The notes under the pieces were generated by a model that was not told the origin of the DNA, did no database searches, and worked only from the letters and a program-made list of their open reading frames with translations. From Lachnospiraceae bacterium (GTDB taxonomy: Bacteria > Bacillota > Clostridia > Lachnospirales > Lachnospiraceae): 23,684 nt of DNA. A program made the position numbers and the translations under genes. Positions 15,679 through 23,681 of the stretch are shown here, piece after piece (within the stretch, counting starts at the first letter, position 1; each line of letters starts with the position of its first letter). The DNA is taken from assembly GCA_009774345.1 (NCBI GenBank), contig VSNR01000055.1:1-23684 (forward strand), given 5' to 3'.

Positions 15679-15807
15679 TACTGTTCACTCCGTGCCAGTA
15701 ACGAGTAAAAATCCATGCAAAATCACCTTCGGTGATGGATTTTTACTTGAGAGCTATACGTTTTCTCACGGCCTTAGCAGTAAATGCTAAGGCCTGTCTG
15801 AACAGTA
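15679..15807. repeat. Multi-hairpin palindromic element in the intergenic gap
   Basis: Three nested or adjacent inverted repeats fill most of the 320-bp gap between the protease and the secreted protein gene. The outer pair is TACTGTTCA (15679-15687) with TGAACAGTA (15799-15807). Inside, AGTAAAAATCCAT (15704-15716) pairs with ATGGATTTTTACT (15735-15747), capped by ATCACC/GGTGAT around TTC. A third perfect stem is GGCCTTAGCA (15770-15779) with TGCTAAGGCC (15785-15794). No hairpin is followed by a T-run, and no open frame of note is present. The clover-like layout suggests a mobile palindromic (REP/MITE-like) unit or a structured RNA; copy number elsewhere cannot be seen here. Confidence 0.7.
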
Positions 15808-15825
15808 ACAGCAACACTCTTATAC

Positions 15826-15860
15826 AAAAAAACTCCAGCACAGTGTCAACTATGCCAGAG
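15826..15860 (-). terminator. Intrinsic terminator of the secreted protein gene
   Basis: On the - strand CTCTGGCATAGT, loop TGAC, ACTGTGCTGGAG form a 12-bp stem (15860-15833, three G-T wobbles) followed at once by seven T (15832-15826). It stands about 45 bases after the stop. Confidence 0.9.
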
Positions 15861-15903
15861 CTTTCTATTACATTTATGTAATTTTCAAAACAATCTACTC
15901 AGA

Positions 15904-16635
15904 CTATTCTGCATCAGTTGCTGCTTCTACCTCTGCCTCTGCTGCTGGAACAGCCTCTGTTACTGGTGCTTCTGCTGCTGGCTCAACCGCTGGTGCTTCT
16001 GCTGCTGCATCAACAACTGGCGCTGCCGGTGTAAGAACTGCTGCATTTGTCACATCTGTAACGATACCATATACGCCAACACCTGTAGTTGCCTCAAATG
16101 TAACAGTCTTATCGCTTGTATCAAGATCGTTCAGCATTGTGATAACGCCATTCTTCTCGATACGGATTACAGAATATGTCTTTGTTCTATCTGCTGTCTT
16201 AGGAAGTCCCACCTTTACGTTTACAGTAGCATCTGTTACATTTGTAAGCCACTTTCCATCCTCTTTAGCACCTAACTCAAAGTAAAGCGATGCAACCTCT
16301 GTTGCGCCGGCATCCTTCTCTGCTCCTTCAAGACATGCAATTGCCTCTGGGCTTGCTTTCTTCTCTGCATCATAAATTACAACGGTAGGTCTCTGATTTG
16401 CTGTCAGTCCAAGTGCTGCTTTAACATCCTCAAACGGTGTTGTCACAGCTACGCCGCGAACACTCTCTGCTGAGTAATCACCTGCAACATTTGTCATATT
16501 AACATCACCTGCTACCAGTACGTTCTCCTTTGCAATTTTAAGATTTGGATACTGATCTGCTGCGCATACAGTCATAGCTGATGCCATTACCATTGTTGCT
16601 GCCATTGTTGTTGCTAATACTTTCTTGAATTTCAT
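15904..16635 (-). CDS. Secreted protein of unknown function with Ala/Pro/Glu-rich tail
   Basis: A 243-residue protein with a clear signal peptide (MKFKKVLATTMAATMVMASA, probable cleavage near A26 before DQYPNLKI). The mature body (about 27-195) is beta-rich with many Thr and Val and has no motif I recognise; segments such as TKTYSVIRIEKNGVITMLND look like an immunoglobulin-like or domain-of-unknown-function fold. From about 198 the tail is Ala, Val, Pro and Glu only (AAAEAPAVEPAAEAPVTEAV), like a wall-spanning spacer, but no LPxTG sorting motif or C-terminal helix follows. AGGAGG is nine bases upstream of ATG 16635. It is a single-gene unit with its own good promoter, leader hairpin and strong terminator, which suggests high expression. 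Confidence 0.88.
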   Translation of the reverse strand: MKFKKVLATTMAATMVMASAMTVCAADQYPNLKIAKENVLVAGDVNMTNVAGDYSAESVRGVAVTTPFEDVKAALGLTANQRPTVVIYDAEKKASPEAIACLEGAEKDAGATEVASLYFELGAKEDGKWLTNVTDATVNVKVGLPKTADRTKTYSVIRIEKNGVITMLNDLDTSDKTVTFEATTGVGVYGIVTDVTNAAVLTPAAPVVDAAAEAPAVEPAAEAPVTEAVPAAEAEVEAATDAE

Positions 16636-16658
16636 TGTTAAAATCCTCCTGATTTTTC

Positions 16659-16675
16659 AGCTAACTTTGTTAGCT
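16659..16675 (-). promoter_or_regulatory. Leader hairpin before the secreted protein gene
   Basis: A perfect 7-bp stem AGCTAAC-AAA-GTTAGCT lies eight bases before the AGGAGG ribosome site, within a leader of about 60 bases. It could shield the 5' region of the mRNA or modulate initiation. Confidence 0.6.
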
Positions 16676-16702
16676 TTATTTTGTACTCTTACGTCAAAAT
16701 TC

Positions 16703-16730
16703 ATTATATCGTACTAGCATAATAATTCAA
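16703..16730 (-). promoter_or_regulatory. Promoter of the secreted protein gene
   Basis: On the - strand TTGAAT (16730-16725), a 16-base spacer, then a perfect TATAAT (16708-16703). The DNA upstream to 16800 is very AT-rich, which may act as an UP-type element. Confidence 0.75.
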
Positions 16731-16807
16731 TAGTATTTTACATTTTTGTAATATTTTGGTAATTATTTACAAATTTTAAAACAAATATATACAAAAAATA
16801 TCCAATT

Positions 16808-18526
16808 TTACATTTCACTGGTATTTTGCGGCTGTTCTGGCAGTCCTTCTTGTGGAAGATTTGGCGGTATTTGCGGTATATTTTCTACAGGAATATCCTG
16901 TGGTGCCGGTGGCAGTATTTCCTGTGATGCCGGCGGCAGTGTTTCCTGTGGTGCCGGCGGCAGTGTTTCCTGTGGTGTCTGTGGCAGCGTTTCCTGCGGT
17001 TGCTGCACTGGCGTTCCATCTGGATTGAGCAAGCCCGCTTCTATTAAAAGCTGTATCTGCTGTTCCTGTGTCAGTTCCGTAAAGGCAGCCTCCTCAGGGT
17101 CCATCACCGTCTCCGGCTCCTCGGAAGTCTCCGGCTTTGGCACAGAGGTCTGTCCGCCGTAGACAATGACTGGCTCTCCCTTCTCAACGTATTCATAGAT
17201 CTTTTCTGCCTTTTTAGATGGGAGATTGACACAGCCATGCGAACCATTTCTCAGATAAATATCTGCGCCAAACGAATTGCGCCAAGAAGCATCATGCATC
17301 CCCACATTTCCATTAAATGGCATCCAGTAACTTACTTTTGAGGCGTAATTTGCCCCTCTGAGCGTTGTGTTGCGCTCTTTGTATGTAATGCCGTAGATCC
17401 CGACCGGTGTATTATATCCTCTGCTCACATTACCTGATACAAAATCTGTTTCCTCCACCAGCACGCCATCCTCATAGACCCACAGATGCTGGCTCGTGAG
17501 GTCGATCTCTACATAGCTGTCTCCGATATCATCCTCTCCATACTGTGCTGCCTGTGCATGATAGATCGGGATTCTCTCCTCGCTTTTCCCGCTTCGAATC
17601 AACTCGATGAGTGCTTCTGTCTCCTCCGGGCGGTTCATCCACCACCCGTAAGCACCCTCTGCGATCGTGATCGTCTCTCCGCTCGTCGTCCGAAATTCAC
17701 GCTTTCTGCCCCATGTATCATATTTGCGGGCGAGCGCATTGACATACTCCCTCACCAGTTCAGGGTCCACATCCAGTGTGTCGTCCTCCATTACCAGCCA
17801 GTCCTTGATCGTATTCCCATCCAGTACCTCAACCTCGTCGCCAAAGGTATAAGTAATCTCGACACCCGTCATATGGTTTAACTGTTCACACTGTTTTTGC
17901 AGTGCACTATTCGCGGAAGCGACCGGCGCATCCTTATAACAGCCCTTTTCATCTAAGTCTACCGTCGCAGCAAGCTTCTGTACAGCTTCCTCCACCGCAT
18001 CATAGATTTTCTCGCGGATTGGCACGGTCCCTTTGTCCTCGGGGACGATCTGAAATCCATCTTCAGTATATTCGCTCAGATAAGCATTCTGCGGCTGTCT
18101 GATATTTTCTGACTTAAAGAAGCAGAGCGTATCAATCTTGCGTTCAAGCTCCTCCTTTGAATATGTAACCAAAGCATCCACGGTATATTCCGATTTTCGA
18201 AAGATCGAAGCCGGCCATTTGAATGCATTCTGCTCATCAATAATATCCGTAAATGCATCGCCAGCATCCATCCGCAGTGCAATGTCTGCCGAAGTGATTG
18301 TGTCCGTCAACTGGTCACGCCCATTGATTTCCAACACATAATCGCTGGAAGTATCAAGGATGTGGTTCTGTACACTTTTGACTGAATCGGCAGAATAATT
18401 CTCTCCATTGATAATGGTATTGAAAAAATAATGCTTGGTAAAAAACAATACAAACCCAAAATAAATAATTGCAACGGCTGACACAGCCAACACCACAGCA
18501 TATCTTTTCTTTTTTCTTCTTTTCAT
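16808..18526 (-). CDS. L,D-transpeptidase (YkuD) with putative peptidoglycan-binding domains and Pro/Gln-rich tail
   Basis: A 572-residue cell-wall enzyme. A basic N-terminus and one membrane helix (about 9-30) anchor it with the rest outside. Residues about 40-330 look like two putative peptidoglycan-binding regions (PG_binding_4 type, e.g. YGWWMNRPEETEALIELI). The YkuD catalytic domain follows (about 337-458), with H411 in GMHDASW and the S-H-G-C-V-N-L motif holding the nucleophile Cys432. It should form 3-3 cross-links or attach groups to peptidoglycan. After it comes an acidic linker and a Pro/Gln/Glu tail with 8-residue repeats (QETLPPAP type, about 511-542). ATG 18526 has GAGGT about seven bases upstream. 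No convincing promoter lies between it and rnpB. Confidence 0.93.
   Translation of the reverse strand: MKRRKKKRYAVVLAVSAVAIIYFGFVLFFTKHYFFNTIINGENYSADSVKSVQNHILDTSSDYVLEINGRDQLTDTITSADIALRMDAGDAFTDIIDEQNAFKWPASIFRKSEYTVDALVTYSKEELERKIDTLCFFKSENIRQPQNAYLSEYTEDGFQIVPEDKGTVPIREKIYDAVEEAVQKLAATVDLDEKGCYKDAPVASANSALQKQCEQLNHMTGVEITYTFGDEVEVLDGNTIKDWLVMEDDTLDVDPELVREYVNALARKYDTWGRKREFRTTSGETITIAEGAYGWWMNRPEETEALIELIRSGKSEERIPIYHAQAAQYGEDDIGDSYVEIDLTSQHLWVYEDGVLVEETDFVSGNVSRGYNTPVGIYGITYKERNTTLRGANYASKVSYWMPFNGNVGMHDASWRNSFGADIYLRNGSHGCVNLPSKKAEKIYEYVEKGEPVIVYGGQTSVPKPETSEEPETVMDPEEAAFTELTQEQQIQLLIEAGLLNPDGTPVQQPQETLPQTPQETLPPAPQETLPPASQEILPPAPQDIPVENIPQIPPNLPQEGLPEQPQNTSEM
16901..16996 (-). repeat. 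24-bp tandem repeat in the transpeptidase tail
   Basis: Four in-frame copies of a 24-bp unit encode QETLPQTP, QETLPPAP, QETLPPAS and QEILPPAP. It is a likely length-variable spacer through the wall. Confidence 0.85.
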
Positions 18527-18586
18527 AAATGTACCTCTGATTTTTGCATTCCTCTCCCATGCTGAAACAATTATTCTACATCAACA

Positions 18587-18613
18587 ATACTCTGGTATTT
18601 GAAACCAGAGTAT
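18587..18613 (-). terminator. Hairpin after rnpB, weak terminator
   Basis: On the - strand ATACTCTGGT, a seven-base loop and ACCAGAGTAT form a perfect 10-bp stem eight bases past the end of rnpB. The following TTGTTGATG is only partly T-rich, so termination may be incomplete. Confidence 0.6.
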
Positions 18614-18620
18614 CATCATT

Positions 18621-19002
18621 GGCAACCGCAGCGATAAGCCGGGTTCTGTCAGCGCTGCCACATTTGCAGCAGCACGAATGATCATCTATCTAGGGCTGAC
18701 GTTGCCATCAGCCTCAAGCGACCTACCTAGAAACAGACCGGGCAAGTCTATCGTTCCCTGTTTGGTCTTGCTTCGGATGGGGTTTACATGGCTATGGCTG
18801 TTACCAGCCACACGGTAGTCTCTTACACTGCCTTTCCACCCTTACCGGAACGAGATAAAATCCCGTTTCGGCGGTATATTTCTGTTGCACTCGCCTTGGA
18901 GTTGCCTCCACCGGACGTTATCCGGCATCCTGCCCTGTGAAGCCCGGACTTTCCTCACCTTATCGAAAACTCGATAAGCCGCGATCATTTACTACAGTTG
19001 CC
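18621..19002 (-). ncRNA. rnpB: RNase P RNA
   Basis: About 382 nt of the catalytic RNA of ribonuclease P, which matures the 5' ends of tRNAs. Read on the - strand it carries the universal GAGGAAAGTCCGGGCTTCAC near the 5' end, GGGCAGG, the central AAGGGTGGAAAGGCAG and TAAGAGACTACCG segments, and a 3' end with GACAGAACCCGGCTTATCG. The ends pair as P1: GGCAACTG near 19002 with CGGTTGCC near 18621. The overall layout fits the ancestral class A type. The promoter at 19008-19036 would start transcription within a base or two of the 5' end. Confidence 0.96.
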
Positions 19003-19007
19003 GTATT

Positions 19008-19036
19008 ATTATATAATGGTTTCTTTACTTTTTCAA
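19008..19036 (-). promoter_or_regulatory. Strong promoter of rnpB
   Basis: On the - strand TTGAAA (19036-19031), a 17-base spacer, then TATAAT (19013-19008), with the first RNA base expected at about 19001-19002. Confidence 0.85.
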
Positions 19037-19193
19037 GCATTTCTTTAAAAACTCCATTAATACCCATATGAATCTTGCCTACTTGCGCATGTTCTTTAGC
19101 TGTCTTGGTACACTTTTTTATCATTACTTTTTGTCAGCGATTACTAAATAAATTCACTCTCTTATCTATAATAAGTTTGGCATTAAACCAACA

Positions 19194-20876
19194 TCACACC
19201 TTAAAGCAGCTCCCCCCCACAAACTCTCTCACAATCGAATTTTTCGGGAGTTCCTCTGTCCCGACGCCGAGAAAATAGCTCAAAAATTTCAAGAGCCGCA
19301 CTGCCTCAAAATACTCTGGCTCACCTTTTTCAATGCTGTAGAGCAGCGGCTCCGCATAAGGCTTCAAGACAGCCAGCTCATAGATCAGCGCAGAGTTAAA
19401 CATCGCGTCCGCACTCTCCTGAAATGGAAAGATGTTCTCTGTCTCCCCCTTTCGCACGGAGGGCCACATCTGGACTGTGCGCTTTGCTGTCGCGCCCCTT
19501 GTTCTGGCATCCCGCACGAGACGGCGCAGCAGCCTGCCATCTGTGGTTGGAATGCGGTTGTGTTCATCGATGTTCAGCGTCGTGAGTGCACTGATATAGA
19601 TTTTATATTTGCTGTCAGCAGGAAGCGCATAGGACATTTTGTCATTGAGTCCATGGATTCCTTCTATCACAAGGATATCGTCAGGTCCAAGCTGCTTGAA
19701 ATTTCCCTTGTACTCGCGCTTTCCTGTCACGAAATTAAAGGTTGGCAGCTCCACGCGTTCTCCCGCCAGCAGTGCGCACATATCCTCATTAAACTTCTGG
19801 GTGTCGATCGCCTCGAGACACTCAAAATCATAGTCACCATTCGGCTGTCTGGGCGTATTCTCGCGGTCTACAAAATAGTCGTCCGCAGCAATCGGATGCG
19901 GCGTCAGCCCATGTGTCCGAAGCTGTACAGACAATCTATGAGAAAAAGTCGTTTTGCCAGATGAAGACGGACCTGCGATCATGACAAACTTGATACCGCC
20001 GCGCGACACAATATCCGATGCAATCTCACTGATTCTGCGCTCTTGCAGCGCCTCCTGCACCAGCACCAGCTCATTAAATCTGCCCTTTCGTATCTCATCA
20101 TTCAAGTCGCTCACAGTGTCAACTCCGAGTTTTTCGCCCCAGTCTGATGCAATTTCCATAGATTTAAAGAGCTTTGGCAAGGGCTTAAATTCATCCAGCG
20201 CGGTAGGATTCGACCTATTGGGCAGAATCAGCACCATGCCATCCTCATACTTTTGCAGGTCAAAGCACCGCACATATCCTGTGCTGGGCAGCATAAATCC
20301 ATAATAATAATCATAATAGCCATCAAGGTTATAGACATTGACACTCGAGCTGCCCCTGTAGCGGAACAAACTCACCTTGTCTGCCATCTTCTGCTGTGCA
20401 AAGAGCACATTTGCCTCATCAATCGGCATGGACTTTTTGATGATACAATAATCTTTATCTATGTATTCCTGCATCTTTGCCTTAATCTTTGCAACAAGCG
20501 CATCTGTCACCTCAAAGTCGCCCTTCTTGGCACAATAATAACCATTGCCGATCGCAAATTCCATCTTGATCTGTTCAACCTTGTCAGTTCCGACTACATC
20601 ATCAATCGCTTTCATGAGAATCATCGTCGCTGTACGGTTGTAAGATTTATGTCCTGTATCGTCCGCCAGCGTGAGGAATTCCACAGTGCAGTCCTGATCT
20701 ACTTTTTTGAACAGCTCCTTGATCTTTCCATTTCTGACTGCCAGCGCAATCGGATATGGATACTCCTTCTGATATACACTGGCAATCTCACCAAAGGTAA
20801 TTCCCGCTGGATAAGACCTGCTTTTTTCATTCACTGTCACCTGAAAACTCTGAATTTTACCGTTATTTACCCCCAT
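19194..20876 (-). CDS. Nucleoside kinase: TGS + ThrRS-like SAD + uridine kinase-like fusion
   Basis: A 560-residue three-part protein. Residues about 8-70 resemble a TGS domain (FQVTVNEKSRSYPAGITFGE). Residues about 72-235 follow the second additional domain of threonyl-tRNA synthetase, but the H-x-x-x-H of that editing site is replaced (Y-N-R-T-A-T at 79-84), so editing is unlikely. Residues about 280-500 are a uridine kinase/PRK-type P-loop kinase: GPSSSGKTT (302-310), ADDYFVDRE (331-339) and the Walker B-like ILVIEGIHGLND (401-412). The expected activity is ATP-dependent phosphorylation of a nucleoside, perhaps uridine or cytidine. The same fusion is known in Clostridia and Thermotogae. 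ATG 20876 has GGGGAGA about five bases upstream. It is the last gene of the rpoD-trmK-nif3 run; no clear terminator follows. Confidence 0.9.
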   Translation of the reverse strand: MGVNNGKIQSFQVTVNEKSRSYPAGITFGEIASVYQKEYPYPIALAVRNGKIKELFKKVDQDCTVEFLTLADDTGHKSYNRTATMILMKAIDDVVGTDKVEQIKMEFAIGNGYYCAKKGDFEVTDALVAKIKAKMQEYIDKDYCIIKKSMPIDEANVLFAQQKMADKVSLFRYRGSSSVNVYNLDGYYDYYYGFMLPSTGYVRCFDLQKYEDGMVLILPNRSNPTALDEFKPLPKLFKSMEIASDWGEKLGVDTVSDLNDEIRKGRFNELVLVQEALQERRISEIASDIVSRGGIKFVMIAGPSSSGKTTFSHRLSVQLRTHGLTPHPIAADDYFVDRENTPRQPNGDYDFECLEAIDTQKFNEDMCALLAGERVELPTFNFVTGKREYKGNFKQLGPDDILVIEGIHGLNDKMSYALPADSKYKIYISALTTLNIDEHNRIPTTDGRLLRRLVRDARTRGATAKRTVQMWPSVRKGETENIFPFQESADAMFNSALIYELAVLKPYAEPLLYSIEKGEPEYFEAVRLLKFLSYFLGVGTEELPKNSIVREFVGGSCFKV

Positions 20877-20908
20877 CGGCTTCTCCCCTTTCCTATATCT
20901 GATTTATT

Positions 20909-21697
20909 CTATACCACTGCAAAAGGCTCTTTGATCTCTGCTGTATAGACCGTAAGCTGCGGCAGCTCCCTCTTGATAAACGCTGCCATATATGGAATAA
21001 AAAGTTTTTCGATGCCATAGTGCCCTGCATCAATGACCGTCAACCCCTGCGCGACTGCATCAATTCCCTCATGATGATCAATATCCCCTGTGATCATCAC
21101 ATCCGCGCCTGCATTGATACCATCGCGTATAAAACTGCCGCCAGAGCCGGGCATCACTGCTGCCATCTCAACAATATCCTCCAGATTTCCATACAATCTG
21201 ACATTGGGCACCTGAAACTTGAGCTTGACAAATGCTGCAAGTTCTGCCACGCGCATTGGCTTGCCAAGCCGTCCTACCCTGCCAAGTCCCTCTTGGGCAC
21301 AAGTCTTCTCATTCTCATACGTAACATTGAGCACCTGTCTGTCTTGCAGTTCCAAATAATCTGCCGCCGCATCCGCCATCCCCATCACGTCAAAATTCGT
21401 ATGCATGGCAAAGTAACTGATATCTTTTCTGAGCAGTTCAACCAGCCGTCTGCCAATAAAATCCTCCGTTGTGATTCTGCTCATCTTCTTAAAAATAAGC
21501 GGATGATGCGTAAGCAGCAAGTCTGCGCCAAGGCGCACGGCCTCTTTGATTACCTCATCTGTCGCATCCAGCGCAATGTATATGGTATGGACCTCCTTGT
21601 CACGCCTGCCCGCAAGCAGACCGACATTGTCCCACTCCTCCGCAAAGGATTCCGGAGAAAGGGCTTCGAGTTTTTCTATAATCTCACTGCATCTCAT
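20909..21697 (-). CDS. Nif3-like dinuclear metal center protein
   Basis: A 262-residue member of the Nif3/YbgI/YqfO family, ring-shaped proteins with a two-metal site; often labelled GTP cyclohydrolase I type 2, although the cellular reaction is unsettled. Metal ligands are in place: H64-H65 in LLLTHHPLIF, MHTNFD (about 118-123), and GHYGIEKLF near the C-terminus. The chain is the short form: it lacks the PII/CutA-like insertion that makes Bacillus YqfO about 370 residues. ATG 21697 has GGAG six bases upstream. It lies 18 bases after trmK. The trmK-nif3 pair next to rpoD is a standard Firmicutes arrangement. Confidence 0.93.
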   Translation of the reverse strand: MRCSEIIEKLEALSPESFAEEWDNVGLLAGRRDKEVHTIYIALDATDEVIKEAVRLGADLLLTHHPLIFKKMSRITTEDFIGRRLVELLRKDISYFAMHTNFDVMGMADAAADYLELQDRQVLNVTYENEKTCAQEGLGRVGRLGKPMRVAELAAFVKLKFQVPNVRLYGNLEDIVEMAAVMPGSGGSFIRDGINAGADVMITGDIDHHEGIDAVAQGLTVIDAGHYGIEKLFIPYMAAFIKRELPQLTVYTAEIKEPFAVV

Positions 21698-21715
21698 AAA
21701 GTTTCTCCATTTTTC

Positions 21716-22555
21716 TTAATATATAGTATTTTTAAAATAACAATACAGGCAAAACACAATATCACTTAGCTTCTCATCAATCTCTTCGATACGGCTGCGC
21801 TGTCTGTCATTTATCTGCGGCTGACAGAGCAGCCCCCTTTTGATGCACTCTAAATTAGCCTTCTGCCACAACAGATATCTCTTTAAAACAGGATGTGCCA
21901 TCTCCAGCAGACATGGACCATATGTATCCTGCACTCTCGTCATGCGCTTGACTTCCTCTCTCGAGATCTCAGACACATCAAACGGCTGCCTGTACGCAGG
22001 AATACCATTTCTATACACGCCGCTCTGCCTGCATTTCTGCTCAAGATTCCCGCCAATCTGCCACTCGAGCCTGCCAAAAGCACCGGGCAGCGCACGCATC
22101 ATTGGATAATACTTTCCGTCCTCGTATATGATATCCTCCCTGTCGATCAAAAACCCTTTTTTGCGCAGATATTTTCTTACTTCTGCCAGTTCTGACTGCG
22201 GCTGTAGAACAACCTGTCTCATGGCACCGACCCGCTCTTTTCCCTGTTCCAGTATGGATATGACCAGTCTTCCGCCCATGCCTGCACAGACGATGCCTTC
22301 CACCTCACCCTCCTGTAGTGCGCTGACACCGTCAGACAGCCTAGTCTCTATATACTCCTGCATGTCATACTCCGCAATATTCTGCCTTGCCCTGTCCAGC
22401 GGTCCACTGTTAATATCCATCGCAATCACATGTCTGCAAATCTTGCTCCTGACAAGCTCCATCGCGACATATCCGTGGTCACAGCCGATATCAGCGATAC
22501 TTTTACAGGGCTGCACCAGCTCTGCCACAGCCCTCATTCTATCCGATAACAGCAT
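21716..22555 (-). CDS. trmK: tRNA (adenine-22-N1) methyltransferase
   Basis: A 279-residue SAM-dependent methyltransferase of the TrmK (COG2384) family, which methylates N1 of A22 in bacterial tRNAs. The SAM site is ADIGCDHGYVAMELV (about 21-35) with the ribose-binding acidic AMDINSG, followed by the family motif CAGMGGRLVISIL (about 90-102) and LQPQSELAEVRKYL. The C-terminal coiled-coil segment (about 220-270) is Gln/Arg-rich, as in family members. The ribosome site TAGGAGAG overlaps the stop of rpoD, so translation is coupled. The tail ends FCLYCYFKNTIY, more hydrophobic than usual. Confidence 0.93.
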   Translation of the reverse strand: MLLSDRMRAVAELVQPCKSIADIGCDHGYVAMELVRSKICRHVIAMDINSGPLDRARQNIAEYDMQEYIETRLSDGVSALQEGEVEGIVCAGMGGRLVISILEQGKERVGAMRQVVLQPQSELAEVRKYLRKKGFLIDREDIIYEDGKYYPMMRALPGAFGRLEWQIGGNLEQKCRQSGVYRNGIPAYRQPFDVSEISREEVKRMTRVQDTYGPCLLEMAHPVLKRYLLWQKANLECIKRGLLCQPQINDRQRSRIEEIDEKLSDIVFCLYCYFKNTIY

Positions 22556-22565
22556 TGATACTCTC

Positions 22566-23681
22566 CTAATCCAAAAAATCTTTCAGCTTACGGCTTCTTG
22601 AAGGATGACGCAGTTTGCGGAGTGCCTTTGCCTCGATCTGACGGATGCGCTCTCTTGTGACATTGAACTCTTTGCCCACCTCCTCAAGTGTGCGCGCCCT
22701 GCCGTCATCCAGACCAAAGCGAAGCCGGAGCACCTTCTGCTCCCTGTCTGTCAAGGTATCAAGCACCTCGACCAGCTGTTCCTTCAACAGTGTAAAGGCA
22801 GCAGCATCTGCGGGCACTGGAACGTTGTCATCCTGTATAAAATCACCGAGATGGCTGTCTTCCTCCTCGCCGATTGGTGTCTCCAAGGACACTGGCTCCT
22901 GAGAAATTTTGAGGATTTCACGCACACGCTCTTCGGGCATATTCATTTCCTTGGCGATCTCCTCCGGTGTCGGTTCTCTCCCCAGCTCCTGCAACAGCTG
23001 CCTGCTCACACGGATTAGTTTGTTGATCGTCTCAACCATATGCACTGGTATACGAATCGTTCTTGCCTGATCTGCGATTGCCCTTGTGATCGCCTGACGA
23101 ATCCACCATGTCGCATAAGTGGAGAATTTATACCCTTTTCTGTAATCAAATTTCTCCACTGCCTTGATCAGTCCGAGATTACCCTCCTGTATCAGATCCA
23201 GAAACAACATGCCGCGCCCGACATACCGCTTGGCAATGCTCACAACCAGACGCAGATTAGCCTCCGCAAGCCTCTTTTTGGCCTCCTCATCTCCAAGCTC
23301 CATCTTCTTTGCAAGCTCAATCTCCTCGTCAGCGCTAAGAAGAGGCACTTTTCCGATTTCCTTGAGGTACATCCTGACAGGGTCCTCGATGCCGACGCCG
23401 TCTGGCACAGAAAGATCAATATTTTCCATATCCATCTCTTCGTCGTCCACAAGAAGCAGGTCATCGTCCGGCAGATCATCGTCATCATCCGTAATGCGCA
23501 GCACATCTACATTGTTCTGTTCAAGAAGCTCGAGAATGCGCTCAAACTGTTCCTCCTCAAGCGGCATATCTTTGAAAAAGTCGTTGATTTCCTGATATTC
23601 CAGCACATTTTTCTTTTTCTTTGCAACCGCCAGCAGCTCCTTTAATTTCGCATCAAATTTTGCTTGTGTGTTTTCATCCAT
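22566..23681 (-). CDS. rpoD: Primary sigma factor (sigma-A/sigma-70)
   Basis: A 371-residue housekeeping sigma factor that directs RNA polymerase to the TTGACA/TATAAT promoters seen across this window. In order: a short region 1.1-like helical part (1-60), an acidic linker (DDDDDLPDDDLLLVDDEE, 65-82), region 1.2 (DPVRMYLKEIG, 100-110), region 2 with NLRLVVSIAKRYVGRG and the -10 recognition KFSTYATWWIRQAITRAI (185-202), region 3 (about 210-285), and region 4 with the helix-turn-helix TLEEVGKEFNVTRERIRQIE (331-350). The length matches Bacillus SigA. ATG 23681 is only three bases from the window edge, so its ribosome site cannot be checked and a slightly longer start cannot be excluded. dnaG is usually the upstream neighbour. 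Confidence 0.97.
   Translation of the reverse strand: MDENTQAKFDAKLKELLAVAKKKKNVLEYQEINDFFKDMPLEEEQFERILELLEQNNVDVLRITDDDDDLPDDDLLLVDDEEMDMENIDLSVPDGVGIEDPVRMYLKEIGKVPLLSADEEIELAKKMELGDEEAKKRLAEANLRLVVSIAKRYVGRGMLFLDLIQEGNLGLIKAVEKFDYRKGYKFSTYATWWIRQAITRAIADQARTIRIPVHMVETINKLIRVSRQLLQELGREPTPEEIAKEMNMPEERVREILKISQEPVSLETPIGEEEDSHLGDFIQDDNVPVPADAAAFTLLKEQLVEVLDTLTDREQKVLRLRFGLDDGRARTLEEVGKEFNVTRERIRQIEAKALRKLRHPSRSRKLKDFLD

Noticed and set aside
15770..15794. GGCCTTAGCA/TGCTAAGGCC hairpin as an intrinsic terminator
   Set aside because: No T-run follows on either strand; the real terminator of the neighbouring gene is at 15826-15860.
16901..16996. 24-bp repeats as a CRISPR or mobile repeat
   Set aside because: The copies are contiguous, in frame, without spacers and encode a Pro/Gln protein tail.
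20253..20948. + strand open frame of 231 codons
   Set aside because: It is opposite the nucleoside kinase and nif3 genes, which have clear domains; no ribosome site or family pattern.
21020..21769. + strand open frame of 249 codons
   Set aside because: A shadow of the Nif3-like gene with no initiation signals.
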